From UBA7672 sp963738625 (GTDB lineage: Bacteria > Pseudomonadota > Alphaproteobacteria > Caulobacterales > Hyphomonadaceae): a stretch of DNA of 64,000 nucleotides. The DNA is taken from the NCBI GenBank assembly GCA_963738625.1, contig CAVTXH010000003.1:62001-126000 (forward strand), in the 5' to 3' direction. Below, piece by piece: positions 40,001 to 50,182 of the stretch (its first letter is position 1; every line of letters starts with the position of its first letter). Both the position numbers and the translations under genes were made by a program. Under the pieces are notes generated by a model, which was not told the origin of the DNA, did not search any database, and saw only the letters and a list, made by a program, of their open reading frames with translations.

Positions 40001-42217
40001 ATGAAGCGCAAGGCAAGGGTTTCGGCGGGTCGGGTGCGCAAGACTTCAGGCAAGGATGCCGCCGTGACAGACACGTCCCCTCTTCGTGCGACAGCCGCAT
40101 CGCCCCCCGTCGCGCGGCGGGACGAGACCGCAATCATCGTCAGCCGCCACGCCGACCGCACGCGCGTCGACCCCTATGCATGGCTGAAAGACGACAACTG
40201 GCGCGAGGTGATGCGCGAGCCGACGCGCCTGCGCGCCGACATCCGCGCCTATCTCGAAGCCGAGAACGTCTACACGCGCCACAACCTCGAGACGCCGACC
40301 GCGGCGCTGCAGGACAAGCTGTTCGAGGAAATGCGCGGACGTATCCAGGAGAACGACTCTTCCGTTCCGGCGATCGACGGCGCGTGGGCCTATTACCGCC
40401 GCTTCCGCGACGGTGGTGAATATCCGCTCTATGCGCGGCGCCCGGCGGCTAGCGCATTCGACAAGGACGAGAGCAAGGAGATGTTGCTGCTCGACGGCGA
40501 TACGATGGCCGTGGACCATGCCTTCTTCGACATGAGGAAGGTGGCGCATTCGCCTGACCATCGCCTGATCGCCTATGCGATCGACGACAAAGGATCGGAG
40601 TTCTACACGCTGCGCGTGCGCGAGGCCGAGACGGGGCGCGATCTCGAAGAGACCATTCCCGACACCTATGGCGAGTTCGTCTGGGCCGAGGATTCGAAGT
40701 CCATCTACTGGGTGGCGCGCGACGAGAATGCGCGGCCGGTCGCCGTCTATCGCCGCGCGCTCGGCACGGGCGAGGATCACCTCATCTATCGCGAAGCGGA
40801 CCCTGGCTTCTTCGTCGGCGTGCAGAAGAGCGAGTCGCGGCAGTTCATCTTCATCACCGCCAACGACCATACGACAACCGAGTACCGCTACTTCCGCACC
40901 GATGAAGTCGAGGCCCTGCCCAAGCTGATCACGGCACGCGAGCGCGGGATCGAGTATGCGGTCGTCGATTTCGACGGACGCTTCTTCATTCGCAGCAATC
41001 GCGATGGCGCAGTCGATTTCGCCGTGTGGTCGGCGGAGTACGATGCGCCGGACGCCTCGCACTGGCGGATCGAGATACCACACCGCACGGGGGTTCTGCT
41101 GCTGGACGTCGAGCCGTTCAGGGATTTCCTCGTGCGCATCGAGCGCGAGAACGGCCTGCCCCGCATCGTGGTGCGCGAGCGCAGGACTGGGGCCGAACAC
41201 GCGATCGATTTTGCCGAGGCGGCCTACGCGCTCGGCATGTCGAGCGGGTATCGGTGGGATTCGCCCTGGCTGCGGTTCGAGTATTCCTCGCCTTCGACGC
41301 CGGCGCAGGTATTCGACTATGACATGGGCGAGCGCACACGTATTCTGCGCAAGACCCAGCTCGTTCCCTCCGGCCACAACCCCGAAGACTATGTCGTCGA
41401 GCGCATCGATGCGCCGGCAAGCGATGGCGCGCTGATTCCGGTGACGCTGCTGCGCCGGAAGACGACGCCGATCGACGGCACGGCGCCGCTGCTGCTTTAT
41501 GGCTATGGCGCCTATGGCATCACCATCCCGGCTGAATTCCGGACGGCGCGCCTGAGCCTGGTCGATCGCGGCTTCATCTATGCGGTGGCCGATGTGCGCG
41601 GATCGATGGCCAAGGGCTATCAATGGTATCTCGACGGCAAGCTCGAGAAGAAGGGCAACACCTTCTCCGATTTCGTGGCGGCCGGACGCCGGCTAGCGGC
41701 GCTCGGATATACAAGTCCTGGCCGTATCGTCGCCATGGGCGGATCGGCCGGCGGCATGCTGATGGGCGTGGCGGTGAACCTCGACCCGACGCTGTTCGGC
41801 GGCGTCATTGCCGCGGCGCCGTTTGTCGACGTGCTCAACACGATGTCAGACGAGAGCCTGCCGCTGACGCCGCCTGAATGGCCCGAATGGGGCAACCCGC
41901 TGGAGGACGCTTCAGCCTACGATCTGATCGCCGGCTATTCTCCCTACGAACAGGTGAGCGAACGGGACTATCCGCCCATGCTGATCACAGGGGGACTGAC
42001 CGATCCTCGCGTCACCTATTGGGAGCCGACGAAATGGGCGGCGCGGCTCCGCCACGATGCGCCGGAGGGCGGGCCTTATTTCCTTCGCATCAACATGGAC
42101 GCCGGCCATACCGGCGTGTCGGGGCGTTTCGCCAGCCTGCGCGAGACCGCGCTGGAGTTCGCCTTTGCGCTGGCGGCCGTCGGCGAGGCCGGGCCCGATA
42201 TCAACCTAAGGTCCTGA
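40001..42217 (+). CDS. ptrB: S9 family peptidase, oligopeptidase B
   Basis: A 738-residue prolyl-oligopeptidase. The N-terminal beta-propeller starts with HADRTRVDPYAWLKDDNW. The C-terminal alpha/beta-hydrolase domain has the nucleophile Ser in GGSAGGML, the Asp in TGGLTDPRV and the His in DAGHTGVSG. Oligopeptidase B cleaves basic (Arg/Lys) sites in short peptides in the cytoplasm. The frame start at 40001 adds a basic 21-residue stretch. A GTG at 40064 (MTDTSPLRA...) preceded by AAGGA is an equally likely true start. Confidence 0.93.
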   Translation: MKRKARVSAGRVRKTSGKDAAVTDTSPLRATAASPPVARRDETAIIVSRHADRTRVDPYAWLKDDNWREVMREPTRLRADIRAYLEAENVYTRHNLETPTAALQDKLFEEMRGRIQENDSSVPAIDGAWAYYRRFRDGGEYPLYARRPAASAFDKDESKEMLLLDGDTMAVDHAFFDMRKVAHSPDHRLIAYAIDDKGSEFYTLRVREAETGRDLEETIPDTYGEFVWAEDSKSIYWVARDENARPVAVYRRALGTGEDHLIYREADPGFFVGVQKSESRQFIFITANDHTTTEYRYFRTDEVEALPKLITARERGIEYAVVDFDGRFFIRSNRDGAVDFAVWSAEYDAPDASHWRIEIPHRTGVLLLDVEPFRDFLVRIERENGLPRIVVRERRTGAEHAIDFAEAAYALGMSSGYRWDSPWLRFEYSSPSTPAQVFDYDMGERTRILRKTQLVPSGHNPEDYVVERIDAPASDGALIPVTLLRRKTTPIDGTAPLLLYGYGAYGITIPAEFRTARLSLVDRGFIYAVADVRGSMAKGYQWYLDGKLEKKGNTFSDFVAAGRRLAALGYTSPGRIVAMGGSAGGMLMGVAVNLDPTLFGGVIAAAPFVDVLNTMSDESLPLTPPEWPEWGNPLEDASAYDLIAGYSPYEQVSERDYPPMLITGGLTDPRVTYWEPTKWAARLRHDAPEGGPYFLRINMDAGHTGVSGRFASLRETALEFAFALAAVGEAGPDINLRS

Positions 42218-42321
42218 ATACAGACCGGAATGCTGGTTGCTACGCAAATGTTGTGGCCCGATGCTGCCCACGCCTTTATGGTGTCGCACGCGTAGCTTTT
42301 CCGGGGGGAAACCACATCATC

Positions 42322-43002
42322 ATGAGCAGAAGCCCTCGCCGGTCCGACAGTTCCGGCCCTGCCGCCGTCACGCGGACGAAGCCGCGCGTTGATCGCGAAG
42401 CTCGCAAGGCGGACTATCTCCGCGCCGCGGCCAAGGCCTTCCTGGCGAAGGGCGCAGGCGCGTCCATGCAGGATGTCGCCGATGCGGCGGGCGCGCCGAA
42501 GCCGGTGTTCTACCGCATCTTCCCTTCGCGGGCCGAGTTGATCGACGCTTTCTACCAGCACGTCCATGACGTCATCGTCGAGACGCAGAAAGGCGAATGG
42601 GACGGCTATGGGTGGGCGCTGCGGGTGCTCTATGTCGAGGCGAAGAAGGAGCCCGAGATCTTCATCGTGGCGCTGAAGACGTTCCGCGGCGATCCGGCGC
42701 TGGACCATTGGCGCGAGAAGCTGCTGGGACTAGTCTATCGCCTCGCCACCCGCTTCTTCCAGCCAGCCGAGGGAATGGGTCCAGTCCCGCCGGACAAGAT
42801 ACTCCAAGCTTCCCGCTCGATCATTTCGTTCTCCTTCGAGACGCTGGTGGTATGGCTGGAGGATCGCGACGGCCTGTCAGAGGAAGCACGGTTTAAGTGG
42901 TTCGGCCGCATCATTCGTGAATGGCGCAAGGCGACGCGCGAAGCGTATGGTCTCGATCCGCCGGACAACGCGGAAAAAAGCGACGGCAAGAGCAGCGACT
43001 GA
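42322..43002 (+). CDS. TetR family transcriptional regulator
   Basis: A 226-residue protein. The N-terminal HTH is KADYLRAAAKAFLAKGAGASMQDVADAAGAPKPVFYRIFPSRAELIDAFY, matching the TetR DNA-binding domain (recognition helix VFYRIFPS). The C-terminal helical domain is the ligand pocket, without a known family signature. A basic 20-residue N-terminal extension precedes it. ATG 42322 follows a GGGGGGAAACC tract. It is co-oriented with the LpqC-like esterase gene 30 bp downstream, a likely target or operon partner. Confidence 0.9.
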   Translation: MSRSPRRSDSSGPAAVTRTKPRVDREARKADYLRAAAKAFLAKGAGASMQDVADAAGAPKPVFYRIFPSRAELIDAFYQHVHDVIVETQKGEWDGYGWALRVLYVEAKKEPEIFIVALKTFRGDPALDHWREKLLGLVYRLATRFFQPAEGMGPVPPDKILQASRSIISFSFETLVVWLEDRDGLSEEARFKWFGRIIREWRKATREAYGLDPPDNAEKSDGKSSD

Positions 43003-43032
43003 AACCGCGTCGACCGCCGTCTGGAGGAACAA

Positions 43033-43989
43033 ATGAAGCGTGTGGCGCTGGCCATGTTTGCCCTGTTCGCAGCCTGTTCGACGGGTCCGCAGGCGACGGG
43101 GCAGTCGCCGGCGGACGCGCCGAAGCTGTCGGAAGAGGCGCTCGATCATGGCGGTCGGTCGCGACGCTTCCTCGTGCACGACTTTTCCGGCGGCAAGCGC
43201 GCATCGGTGGTGATCGTGCTGCACGGCGGCGGCGGGCATCCCGAAAACGCCGCCGACATGAGCCAGTTCGATGTGCTCGCGGCCCGCGAGCATTTCATCG
43301 CGGTCTATCCGGGCGGAACCGGCGGCACGCCCGGCGGACGCCTGCTGACGTGGAATGCCGGGCATTGCTGTGCCTACGCCCGCGAGAACAAGATCGACGA
43401 TGTCGGCTTCATCGCGGCGATGATCGATGCGCTCGTCGCCTCAGGCCGGGCCGACCCGAAACGCGTCTACGTCACCGGCATGTCTAATGGCGCGATGCTG
43501 TCGCATGTGCTGGGGCGAGAACTCCCCGACCGGATCGCGGCCATCGCCCCGATCGTCGGCGCGGTGTTCGGCGATGAGCCGCCGGCGAAGGGACCGGTTC
43601 CAGCGATCATCTTCGTTGGACAGGACGACAAGACGGTTCCCGGCGCGGGCGGGGCGATCGGCGGCAATCGCGGCGACCGGCTGATCGCCACGCTGGCGCG
43701 TCCGCCAGCCGACCGCGATGTCGCGCCGGATGTCGCCCAGGCGGACTACTGGGTGAAGACCAATGGCTGCACTAGCGCCTCCGTAGAGAGTTTCGACAGG
43801 CAGAACCGCCTTGTGGAAATACGCTGGACGTGCCCGGGCAATGCCGATGTCCAGTTCTTCCGGGTCGCCGACAACGGCCATGCCTGGCCCGGCGGCAAGG
43901 CTGGCCGGGCCGAGGCCGACCAGCCCACGCAAGCTTTCAGCGCCAGCGAGACCATGTGGCGTTTCTTCCAGGATCACCCAAAGAGGTAG
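43033..43989 (+). CDS. lpqC: LpqC/PHB depolymerase-type esterase lipoprotein
   Basis: A 318-residue protein. The leader MKRVALAMFALFAAC gives Cys15 in a lipobox-like context (likely lipoprotein). The alpha/beta-hydrolase domain has the oxyanion HGGGGHPEN, the nucleophile Ser in GMSNGAML, Asp in VGQDDKTV and His near the end in NGHAWPGG, the LpqC/feruloyl-esterase/PHB depolymerase pattern. It would hydrolyse esters outside the cytoplasm. AGGAGG-like purines precede the ATG. The gene is 30 bp after the TetR gene, so probably co-regulated. Confidence 0.88.
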   Translation: MKRVALAMFALFAACSTGPQATGQSPADAPKLSEEALDHGGRSRRFLVHDFSGGKRASVVIVLHGGGGHPENAADMSQFDVLAAREHFIAVYPGGTGGTPGGRLLTWNAGHCCAYARENKIDDVGFIAAMIDALVASGRADPKRVYVTGMSNGAMLSHVLGRELPDRIAAIAPIVGAVFGDEPPAKGPVPAIIFVGQDDKTVPGAGGAIGGNRGDRLIATLARPPADRDVAPDVAQADYWVKTNGCTSASVESFDRQNRLVEIRWTCPGNADVQFFRVADNGHAWPGGKAGRAEADQPTQAFSASETMWRFFQDHPKR

Positions 43990-44280
43990 CGCCGGATTGG
44001 GCTGTGGTCGTGTTGCCGCGCCGCCACCGGTAGGGCTGTTCACGGCGGCTGTTCATGTGGGCTGACGCACTTCCGCCACAAGGCTGACGTGGGAATCGCT
44101 GCGGCGCTTCGCCTTACACGGGTAAACCCCTGTGTGGTCGGGACGCCAACCGCAGGTCCGGGGTTTCCTCTGGACGCGCGGCAGGCTAGGCAAGCGCTGG
44201 CCGGGGCGGGGCGCCTGGCCGTCCGCGCGCCCCGCTGGGGGCGGCAGTTTGTTCTGACTGTTCAGGAGTCGACGGCTCGC

Positions 44281-47200
44281 ATGTCACTTAAAATCCGCTT
44301 GCTGCTCGGCGCCGCGGTTCCGTTCGTGTTCGTTCTGCCCGCTGCGGCGCAGGTGCAGATCACCACCGCGACCACCACGCCGGTCTCCACCGCCACCGCC
44401 AACAACGGCGCCGCCGCCAACGTCGAGATCACAAGCGCCGGGTCGATCACCCTTCCCGCCGCCGCCGGCTCCACCGGCGTCACCATCAACAGCAACAACA
44501 CCCTCACCAACAGCGGCACCATCTCCGTGCCCAGTTCTGACAACAGCGTCGGCGTCCGCATCCTGCCCAACCTCGCCACCAGCTACACAGCCAGCGGAAA
44601 CGTCACGCTGCTCGAAGAGTTCACCCGCCCAGACACTGATAATGACGGCGACCTCGACGGCCCCGTCGCCTCCGGCACGGGCCGCATCGGCCTGCTGGTC
44701 GAGCCTGGCGGCACGATGACCGGCAACGTTATCACCACTTCCGGCGGCTTCACGGTCGAAGGCAACAATTCGGCCGGCGTCGCGATCCGCTCGGCGCTCA
44801 ACGGCAACTATCGCCAGCGCGGCGCAATCAGCGTCACCGGCGCGAACAGCGTCGGCCTGGAAATGACCCAGGATGTGTCCGGCGATGTAAGCATCGGCGG
44901 CAACACCGTCGTCATCGGCGAGGGATCCGTCGGCGCACGCATCCTCGGCGATGTCGCGGGCGAATTCGCGGTCGATGGCGGGATTCTCGTCACGGGCTTC
45001 ACCACCACGGACACCCGGTTCTCGAACTACCTGCTCGTGCCGGACGCGGCGACGAGCGCCAAGCTGCGCGACGCGGACGACCTTCTGATCGGCGGACCGG
45101 GGCTGGAAATCCGCGGCGATCTTGCACGCGGCTTCCTCGTCAATGGCGACGCCACCGGCGGCGTCGACCCGACGCCCGACGTGAAGGACGTAATCCAGAA
45201 CTTCAACGTAAACCGCATCGCCAGCTCTGTGGGCTCGCTCGGCTCGGCGCCTGCAGTGCTGATCCAGGCGCTCAATGGCGCGGCAGGCGACCAACTGCGC
45301 CTGGGCCTGGTGCGCGAGTCCGTGCAGGACACCCTTGACGACGACAAGGACGGCAACTTCACGGAAGTGATCGGCGTCTTCAACTACGATTTCGGCTTCA
45401 TCAACCGCGGCCAGATCACGGGCAACGGCCAGAACATCGGGATCTCGGCCAACGCCCTCAAGATCGCCGGGTCGGCGGACGGCGCGCACCAGACGATCAT
45501 CGAAGGCGGCATCTTCAACAGCAACGGAGCCACGATCGGCGCCAGCAGCTTCGAGGCCGACGGCGTGGCCTTCATCTTTGGCGCGGGCGCGTCCTCGCCT
45601 CAGCTTGTCAACGCCGGCACGATAATCGCGACCACCAACACCGTCGCCGGCCATGACGGCACGGCCATGCGCGTTGACGGCGGCGCAAGCCTGCCGAGCG
45701 TGACGAACAGCGGCCTCATCGCCGCCAACGTCCGGGGGTACGACGGCGACGCCATCGCCTTCCGCGACCTGTCCGGCACCGTCACCACCTTCCTCAACGC
45801 CGGGCGCGTTTCGGCGGGCTACACCGACAACGACACAACGGACACTATTACCTCAGGCCTTGGCCGCGCGATCGCGCTCGACCTGTCAAGCGCCACTTCG
45901 GCCATCACGCTTACCCAGAACGAAGTGGCCGACAACGCACGCATCTTCGGCGATGTCCTGCTCGGCAGCGGCGCCGACCGGTTCGACCTTCTGTCGGGCG
46001 AAGTTAGCGGCGATATCGATTTCGGGGCGGCCGGCGGCGCCGAGACGCTGAACATCACCAGCGCGAAGATGTTCGGCGACGCCATTTTCCGCGGCGCCGG
46101 CACGAACGTGTCGCTGAACGGATCGACGATGACGGGCGCCCTGTCGCTCGGCGGCGGCGGCGCCGCGCTGTCGTTCACCAACGGCTCTATCTACAATGGC
46201 GACATCACCGCCACCGGCGGCGCGGTATCGATGCTGGTGAACAACTCGACCATGAACAACAGCGGCGACGGCACGCTGAACCTGACCTCCATGTCGGTGG
46301 CCAACGCCGGCAAGATCGGCTTCGTGATCGACAACGCCCGCGTGACCGGCGGCCAGCCGATCTTCAACGTCACCGGCGCGGCGACGATTGCGGCCGACAC
46401 GATCTTCACGCCCATCTTCCAGGAGTTCACCAACCGAAACTTCACCCTGCGCGTGCTGAACGCGGGAACGCTGAACCTTGGCGGCCCGGTCGCGCCGATG
46501 CTGAATGCGCAGTCGCCCTATCTGTTCGAAGTCGGTCTGACGCGGCCCACGGGCACGAATGCGCTGGACTTGTCGTTCAGGGTCAAGGGCGTCAACGAAC
46601 TAGGGTTCAACACGCGTCAGGCGGGCGCATACAACGCCGTGCTCGACCTCATGCAGCGGGACAACACGGTCGGCGCGGCGGTCTCCTCCCTGCCCGGCGC
46701 AAACGAGTTTCTGCGGAGCTGGCAGGACCTGCTGCCGGCCCCCGACGCGGGCGTCATGCGCGTGCTGGCGTCCAACGCGACGGCGGCCTTCGGCGCAACC
46801 GCGCACCGGCTCGACCTGGTCTCCGACAAGCCCGACGCCCCCGGCGGCGCCTGGGCCGAGGAGTTCGGCGTTTATCACACTGCTGATGCGTCCGCGGACG
46901 GCCTCGCGCTGTCCGGCGGCGGCTTTGGCATTGCCGCGGGCCTCGACCTGCTCTCGAACGGCTCGGCGCTGATCGGCGCGTTCGGATCGCTGGAATCGGT
47001 CGAACTCGAGGAAGAGTCCCGCACCAGCGCTCCGCTTAACGTCGCGCAGACCACGATCGGCGCTTATGGCGGATGGCGAGCCGGCAATTTCGCGCTCAAC
47101 GGAGCTGGCGGCGTCGGCTTTGTCGACTTCACATCCGACAGGAAGGTCGCCGTTGGCGCGCTCCTCGACCGGGTCAAGAGCGACTGGAAAGGCACAAGCT

Positions 47201-47685
47201 ACAACGCCGCCGCCAGGGCTAGTTACACCCTCCCGCTCGGCTTCCTCGACGTGAAACCCTACCTGGCCGCCGACTACATGATGCTGAAGCAGGATGCCTA
47301 TCGGGAGTCGGCCGAGACGCTGTCGAACCTGGAGCTGATCGCGGACAAGAGCGAAGCATCGCTTGCGACCGGATCCTATGGTCTGTCGCTGATCGGCGAT
47401 TTCGGGTCGGACGATGCGTTCAAGTTCACGCCGCAGCTCACGGTCGGCTATCGCAACATCCTGACCTGGGATCCAGGCAAGGCGGACTACCGGTTCGCAG
47501 GCAACTCGGCGGGGACGACTTTCAGCCTCGTTCCGGGCGTCGAGCCTGAAGATGCGATCGTCGCCGGTCTCGGTCTCAACATCGACAGCCAGTTCTTGAA
47601 CATCAAGGTCGGCTACGACACCGAGATCTCCGACACGGCAACGACGCATTACGGGTCGATCACCCTGCGCATGGCCTTCTGGTAA
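44281..47685 (+). CDS. Autotransporter outer-membrane protein (type Va)
   Basis: A 1134-residue protein. The signal peptide is MSLKIRLLLGAAVPFVFVLPAAAQ. The passenger (about 25-850) is rich in Thr/Asn/Gly and repeats of the form SGTI, NSGTI, GGSIT typical of beta-helical autotransporters. It includes acidic Ca2+-binding-like loops DTDNDGDLDG (near 119) and DDDKDGNFTEV (near 355). The C-terminal 280 residues form the beta-barrel (AEEFGVYHTADAS...GSITLRMAFW, ending in the aromatic terminal residue expected for outer-membrane insertion). ATG 44281 opens the signal peptide; the frame from 44089 precedes it without signal features. The passenger target or function is unknown. Confidence 0.9.
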   Translation: MSLKIRLLLGAAVPFVFVLPAAAQVQITTATTTPVSTATANNGAAANVEITSAGSITLPAAAGSTGVTINSNNTLTNSGTISVPSSDNSVGVRILPNLATSYTASGNVTLLEEFTRPDTDNDGDLDGPVASGTGRIGLLVEPGGTMTGNVITTSGGFTVEGNNSAGVAIRSALNGNYRQRGAISVTGANSVGLEMTQDVSGDVSIGGNTVVIGEGSVGARILGDVAGEFAVDGGILVTGFTTTDTRFSNYLLVPDAATSAKLRDADDLLIGGPGLEIRGDLARGFLVNGDATGGVDPTPDVKDVIQNFNVNRIASSVGSLGSAPAVLIQALNGAAGDQLRLGLVRESVQDTLDDDKDGNFTEVIGVFNYDFGFINRGQITGNGQNIGISANALKIAGSADGAHQTIIEGGIFNSNGATIGASSFEADGVAFIFGAGASSPQLVNAGTIIATTNTVAGHDGTAMRVDGGASLPSVTNSGLIAANVRGYDGDAIAFRDLSGTVTTFLNAGRVSAGYTDNDTTDTITSGLGRAIALDLSSATSAITLTQNEVADNARIFGDVLLGSGADRFDLLSGEVSGDIDFGAAGGAETLNITSAKMFGDAIFRGAGTNVSLNGSTMTGALSLGGGGAALSFTNGSIYNGDITATGGAVSMLVNNSTMNNSGDGTLNLTSMSVANAGKIGFVIDNARVTGGQPIFNVTGAATIAADTIFTPIFQEFTNRNFTLRVLNAGTLNLGGPVAPMLNAQSPYLFEVGLTRPTGTNALDLSFRVKGVNELGFNTRQAGAYNAVLDLMQRDNTVGAAVSSLPGANEFLRSWQDLLPAPDAGVMRVLASNATAAFGATAHRLDLVSDKPDAPGGAWAEEFGVYHTADASADGLALSGGGFGIAAGLDLLSNGSALIGAFGSLESVELEEESRTSAPLNVAQTTIGAYGGWRAGNFALNGAGGVGFVDFTSDRKVAVGALLDRVKSDWKGTSYNAAARASYTLPLGFLDVKPYLAADYMMLKQDAYRESAETLSNLELIADKSEASLATGSYGLSLIGDFGSDDAFKFTPQLTVGYRNILTWDPGKADYRFAGNSAGTTFSLVPGVEPEDAIVAGLGLNIDSQFLNIKVGYDTEISDTATTHYGSITLRMAFW

Positions 47686-47860
47686 CGTCGTTGGCTGTGT
47701 AGGCGGATCGGCCAAAAGCTGCTGCGAATAGCGGCGTGATCTGCGCCCGGATCGTCCGCTTTAAAGCCTTTTGCGGCGCCCTTTACCACCGGGGGAACCG
47801 TTGAGCGCAGCGGGCGTTCGTCCCCGGATACGCCTCTCACCTCATTGAAAATGGGTCGCC

Positions 47861-50155
47861 ATGGGATTCGAACGATCACGCATTGGGAAACCGCTGCAGG
47901 ATCGGTTGCAGGACGCAGCCGGAACCGCCATTCCCATAAAGAACGCCGTGATGATCGGCAATTTTCCGCCCCGCAAATGCGGCATCGCGACGTTCACGCG
48001 CGATGCTCTTGCGGGACTGCGCGGCGAGTTGCCCAATGCGACGTGGAGCCTCGTCGCGATGGACGATCGCGCCGGAGACTACGATTATCCTGAGACGGTA
48101 ACGCACGTCATCGCACAGGACAGCCCCGACGCTTACGTACGTGTTGCGGACGAGCTGAACCGCTCGGGCGCGGAAGTCGCGTTCATCCAGCACGAGTTCG
48201 GGATTTTCGGCGGCGAGGCGGGATCGCACATCCTGCTGCTGATTCGGCGGTTGAAGATGCCGATCGTCGTGACCCTGCATACCGTCCTCGAAAAGCCCTC
48301 GCCGGAGCAGAAGCGGGTGATGGACGAGATCCTGCGGCGCGCTTCGGCGGCGATCGTGATGTCGGAAACCGGCGCTGATATTCTCGTGCGCGTTCACCGC
48401 ATCGGTCCGTCCAAAGTGCATGTGGTTCCGCATGGCGCGCCGGAGCGGGCGTTCGCTTCGCCCGAAGCCTTCAAGGCGCCGCTGGGACTTGCTGGCCGCA
48501 AGGTGTTCATGACGTTCGGCCTGCTGTCGCCCAACAAGGGGCTCGAGACAGTTATCCGGGCAATGCCGGAAATTCTGTCGCGCCACCCCGATGCGCTCTA
48601 CCTGATCGTCGGCGCCACCCATCCGAACCTCGTCGCGCGCGAGGGCGAGGCCTATCGCGAAAGCATCGTGACGCTCGCCGAGTCGCTGGGCGTTGCGGAC
48701 AATCTTCGCTTCATCAATCGCTTCGTCGGCGACGACGAGCTGGTGAACCTGCTGCAGGCGGCCGATCTTTACGTGACGCCCTATCTCACCGAGGCGCAGA
48801 TAACCTCCGGCACGCTCAGTTACGCGATCGCACTGGGCAAGCCTGTTATTTCGACGCCCTATCTGCATGCGCGCGAGGCGCTGGCGGGTGGCGTCGGCGT
48901 TCTTTGCGGCTTTGGCGATTCGACTGCTTTCGCACGTGAGATCTCAGGTCTCCTGTCCGACCAGATCAAGCGCGAGGCGATGGCCCGCCGCGCTTATCGC
49001 GCGGGCGAGCCGTCGCGCTGGCGGAAAGTTTCAGCGACAGTTATCGACCTCGCCGTCGCCTGCCGCGCGGAATACCATCGCAAGGAGGAGGACGCCTTCC
49101 GCGCGCTGGCCCGGCCGGGACTATCGGCCCTTCTGCGCATTGCCGACGACTGCGGCGTCATCCAGCACTCGTGCTTCTCTGTGCCAGACCGCCGACATGG
49201 CTACTGCACCGACGACAATGCGCGCGCGCTGAGTCTCGTCGCACGCCTGTCCAACGAGGGTGAAACGCCCGAGGCTGTCCTGCGCCTTGCCTACACCAGC
49301 GCTGCTTTCGTCAGTCACGCATGGAACGCGGAGACAGGCCGTTTCCGTAATTTCATGAGCTTCGACAGGCGATGGCTCGATGAGGGCGGTTCGGACGATT
49401 GCTGCGCCCGTGCACTGGAGGCGCTGTGTCTTACGGCGCGCTTCGCCAGCCGGCCTGACCTGCGCGACTGGGCAGCCAGCCTGGGACGCGATGTCGTTCG
49501 GCACGCACCCGAATGGAAATCCATGCGCTCGCGTGCGCTGGTCATCAAGGCGATGATCGCTGGCGGGGAACTGGTTGCCGGCAAGGACGAGAGCCGCGGG
49601 CTGATTGTGGTTGCCGCCATCGCCCTGAGGAGCGCGTTCGCTGCGGGCAGCCATGATCACGGCTGGTTCGAACCTTGCCTGTCCTACGACAATGCGAGGC
49701 TTCCCGAAGCGCTGATCCTCGCCGGGCGGCATCTCGACGAGCCGGAGCTTGCCGTCGCGGGACTCGCTGCGCTCGATTTCATCATGTCGCGGCAGGTCTC
49801 GCCGCAGGGATGGTTCTGCCCGATCGCCACCAGTTCGTTCGCTTTGTCGGACGCCGACCATCCTTGCTTCGACCAGCAGCCTATCGAGGCGTTGGCCACG
49901 GTGGATGCGTGCTTCGCGGCATGGCGTGCGACAGGGGATGGACGCTGGGTTGAGCATGCCGAAGCGGCGTTCCAGTGGTTCGGCGGCGCCAATGACCACG
50001 GCATCGGGCTGGCTTCACCGGACGATGGCGGCTGCCACGACGCTCTGACCGCAACAGGCGTCAACCGCAACCAGGGCGCAGAATCCATCCTCAGCTACCA
50101 CCTTGCCTCGGCGACCGTGCGCGGCCAGCAGCGCTATCGGACGGCGCCAAGCTGA
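47861..50155 (+). CDS. Glycosyltransferase family 4 with C-terminal (alpha/alpha)6 domain
   Basis: A 764-residue fusion. The N-terminal GT-B domain (about 25-410) has GNFPPRKCGIATF (donor loop), TLHTVLEKPSP, PHGAPERAF and the donor-binding C-terminal segment LTEAQITSGTLSYAIALGKPVISTPYLHAREAL, characteristic of GT4. From about 420 it continues as an all-helical glycan-handling domain (DNARALSLVARL, NFMSFDRRWLDEGGSDDCCARALEAL, SYDNARLPEALIL). Such fusions, next to GH130 genes, are linked to mannoside metabolism. Donor (probably GDP-mannose) and acceptor are inferred, not shown. Cytoplasmic. Confidence 0.88.
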   Translation: MGFERSRIGKPLQDRLQDAAGTAIPIKNAVMIGNFPPRKCGIATFTRDALAGLRGELPNATWSLVAMDDRAGDYDYPETVTHVIAQDSPDAYVRVADELNRSGAEVAFIQHEFGIFGGEAGSHILLLIRRLKMPIVVTLHTVLEKPSPEQKRVMDEILRRASAAIVMSETGADILVRVHRIGPSKVHVVPHGAPERAFASPEAFKAPLGLAGRKVFMTFGLLSPNKGLETVIRAMPEILSRHPDALYLIVGATHPNLVAREGEAYRESIVTLAESLGVADNLRFINRFVGDDELVNLLQAADLYVTPYLTEAQITSGTLSYAIALGKPVISTPYLHAREALAGGVGVLCGFGDSTAFAREISGLLSDQIKREAMARRAYRAGEPSRWRKVSATVIDLAVACRAEYHRKEEDAFRALARPGLSALLRIADDCGVIQHSCFSVPDRRHGYCTDDNARALSLVARLSNEGETPEAVLRLAYTSAAFVSHAWNAETGRFRNFMSFDRRWLDEGGSDDCCARALEALCLTARFASRPDLRDWAASLGRDVVRHAPEWKSMRSRALVIKAMIAGGELVAGKDESRGLIVVAAIALRSAFAAGSHDHGWFEPCLSYDNARLPEALILAGRHLDEPELAVAGLAALDFIMSRQVSPQGWFCPIATSSFALSDADHPCFDQQPIEALATVDACFAAWRATGDGRWVEHAEAAFQWFGGANDHGIGLASPDDGGCHDALTATGVNRNQGAESILSYHLASATVRGQQRYRTAPS

Positions 50156-50182
50156 GCTTCCAACCATTGCACGGGCGGGACG

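Noticed and set aside
40046..41623. 525-codon minus-strand frame opposite oligopeptidase B
   Set aside because: The plus strand has intact Ser-Asp-His motifs; the minus frame is Arg/His/Ala-rich with no family features.
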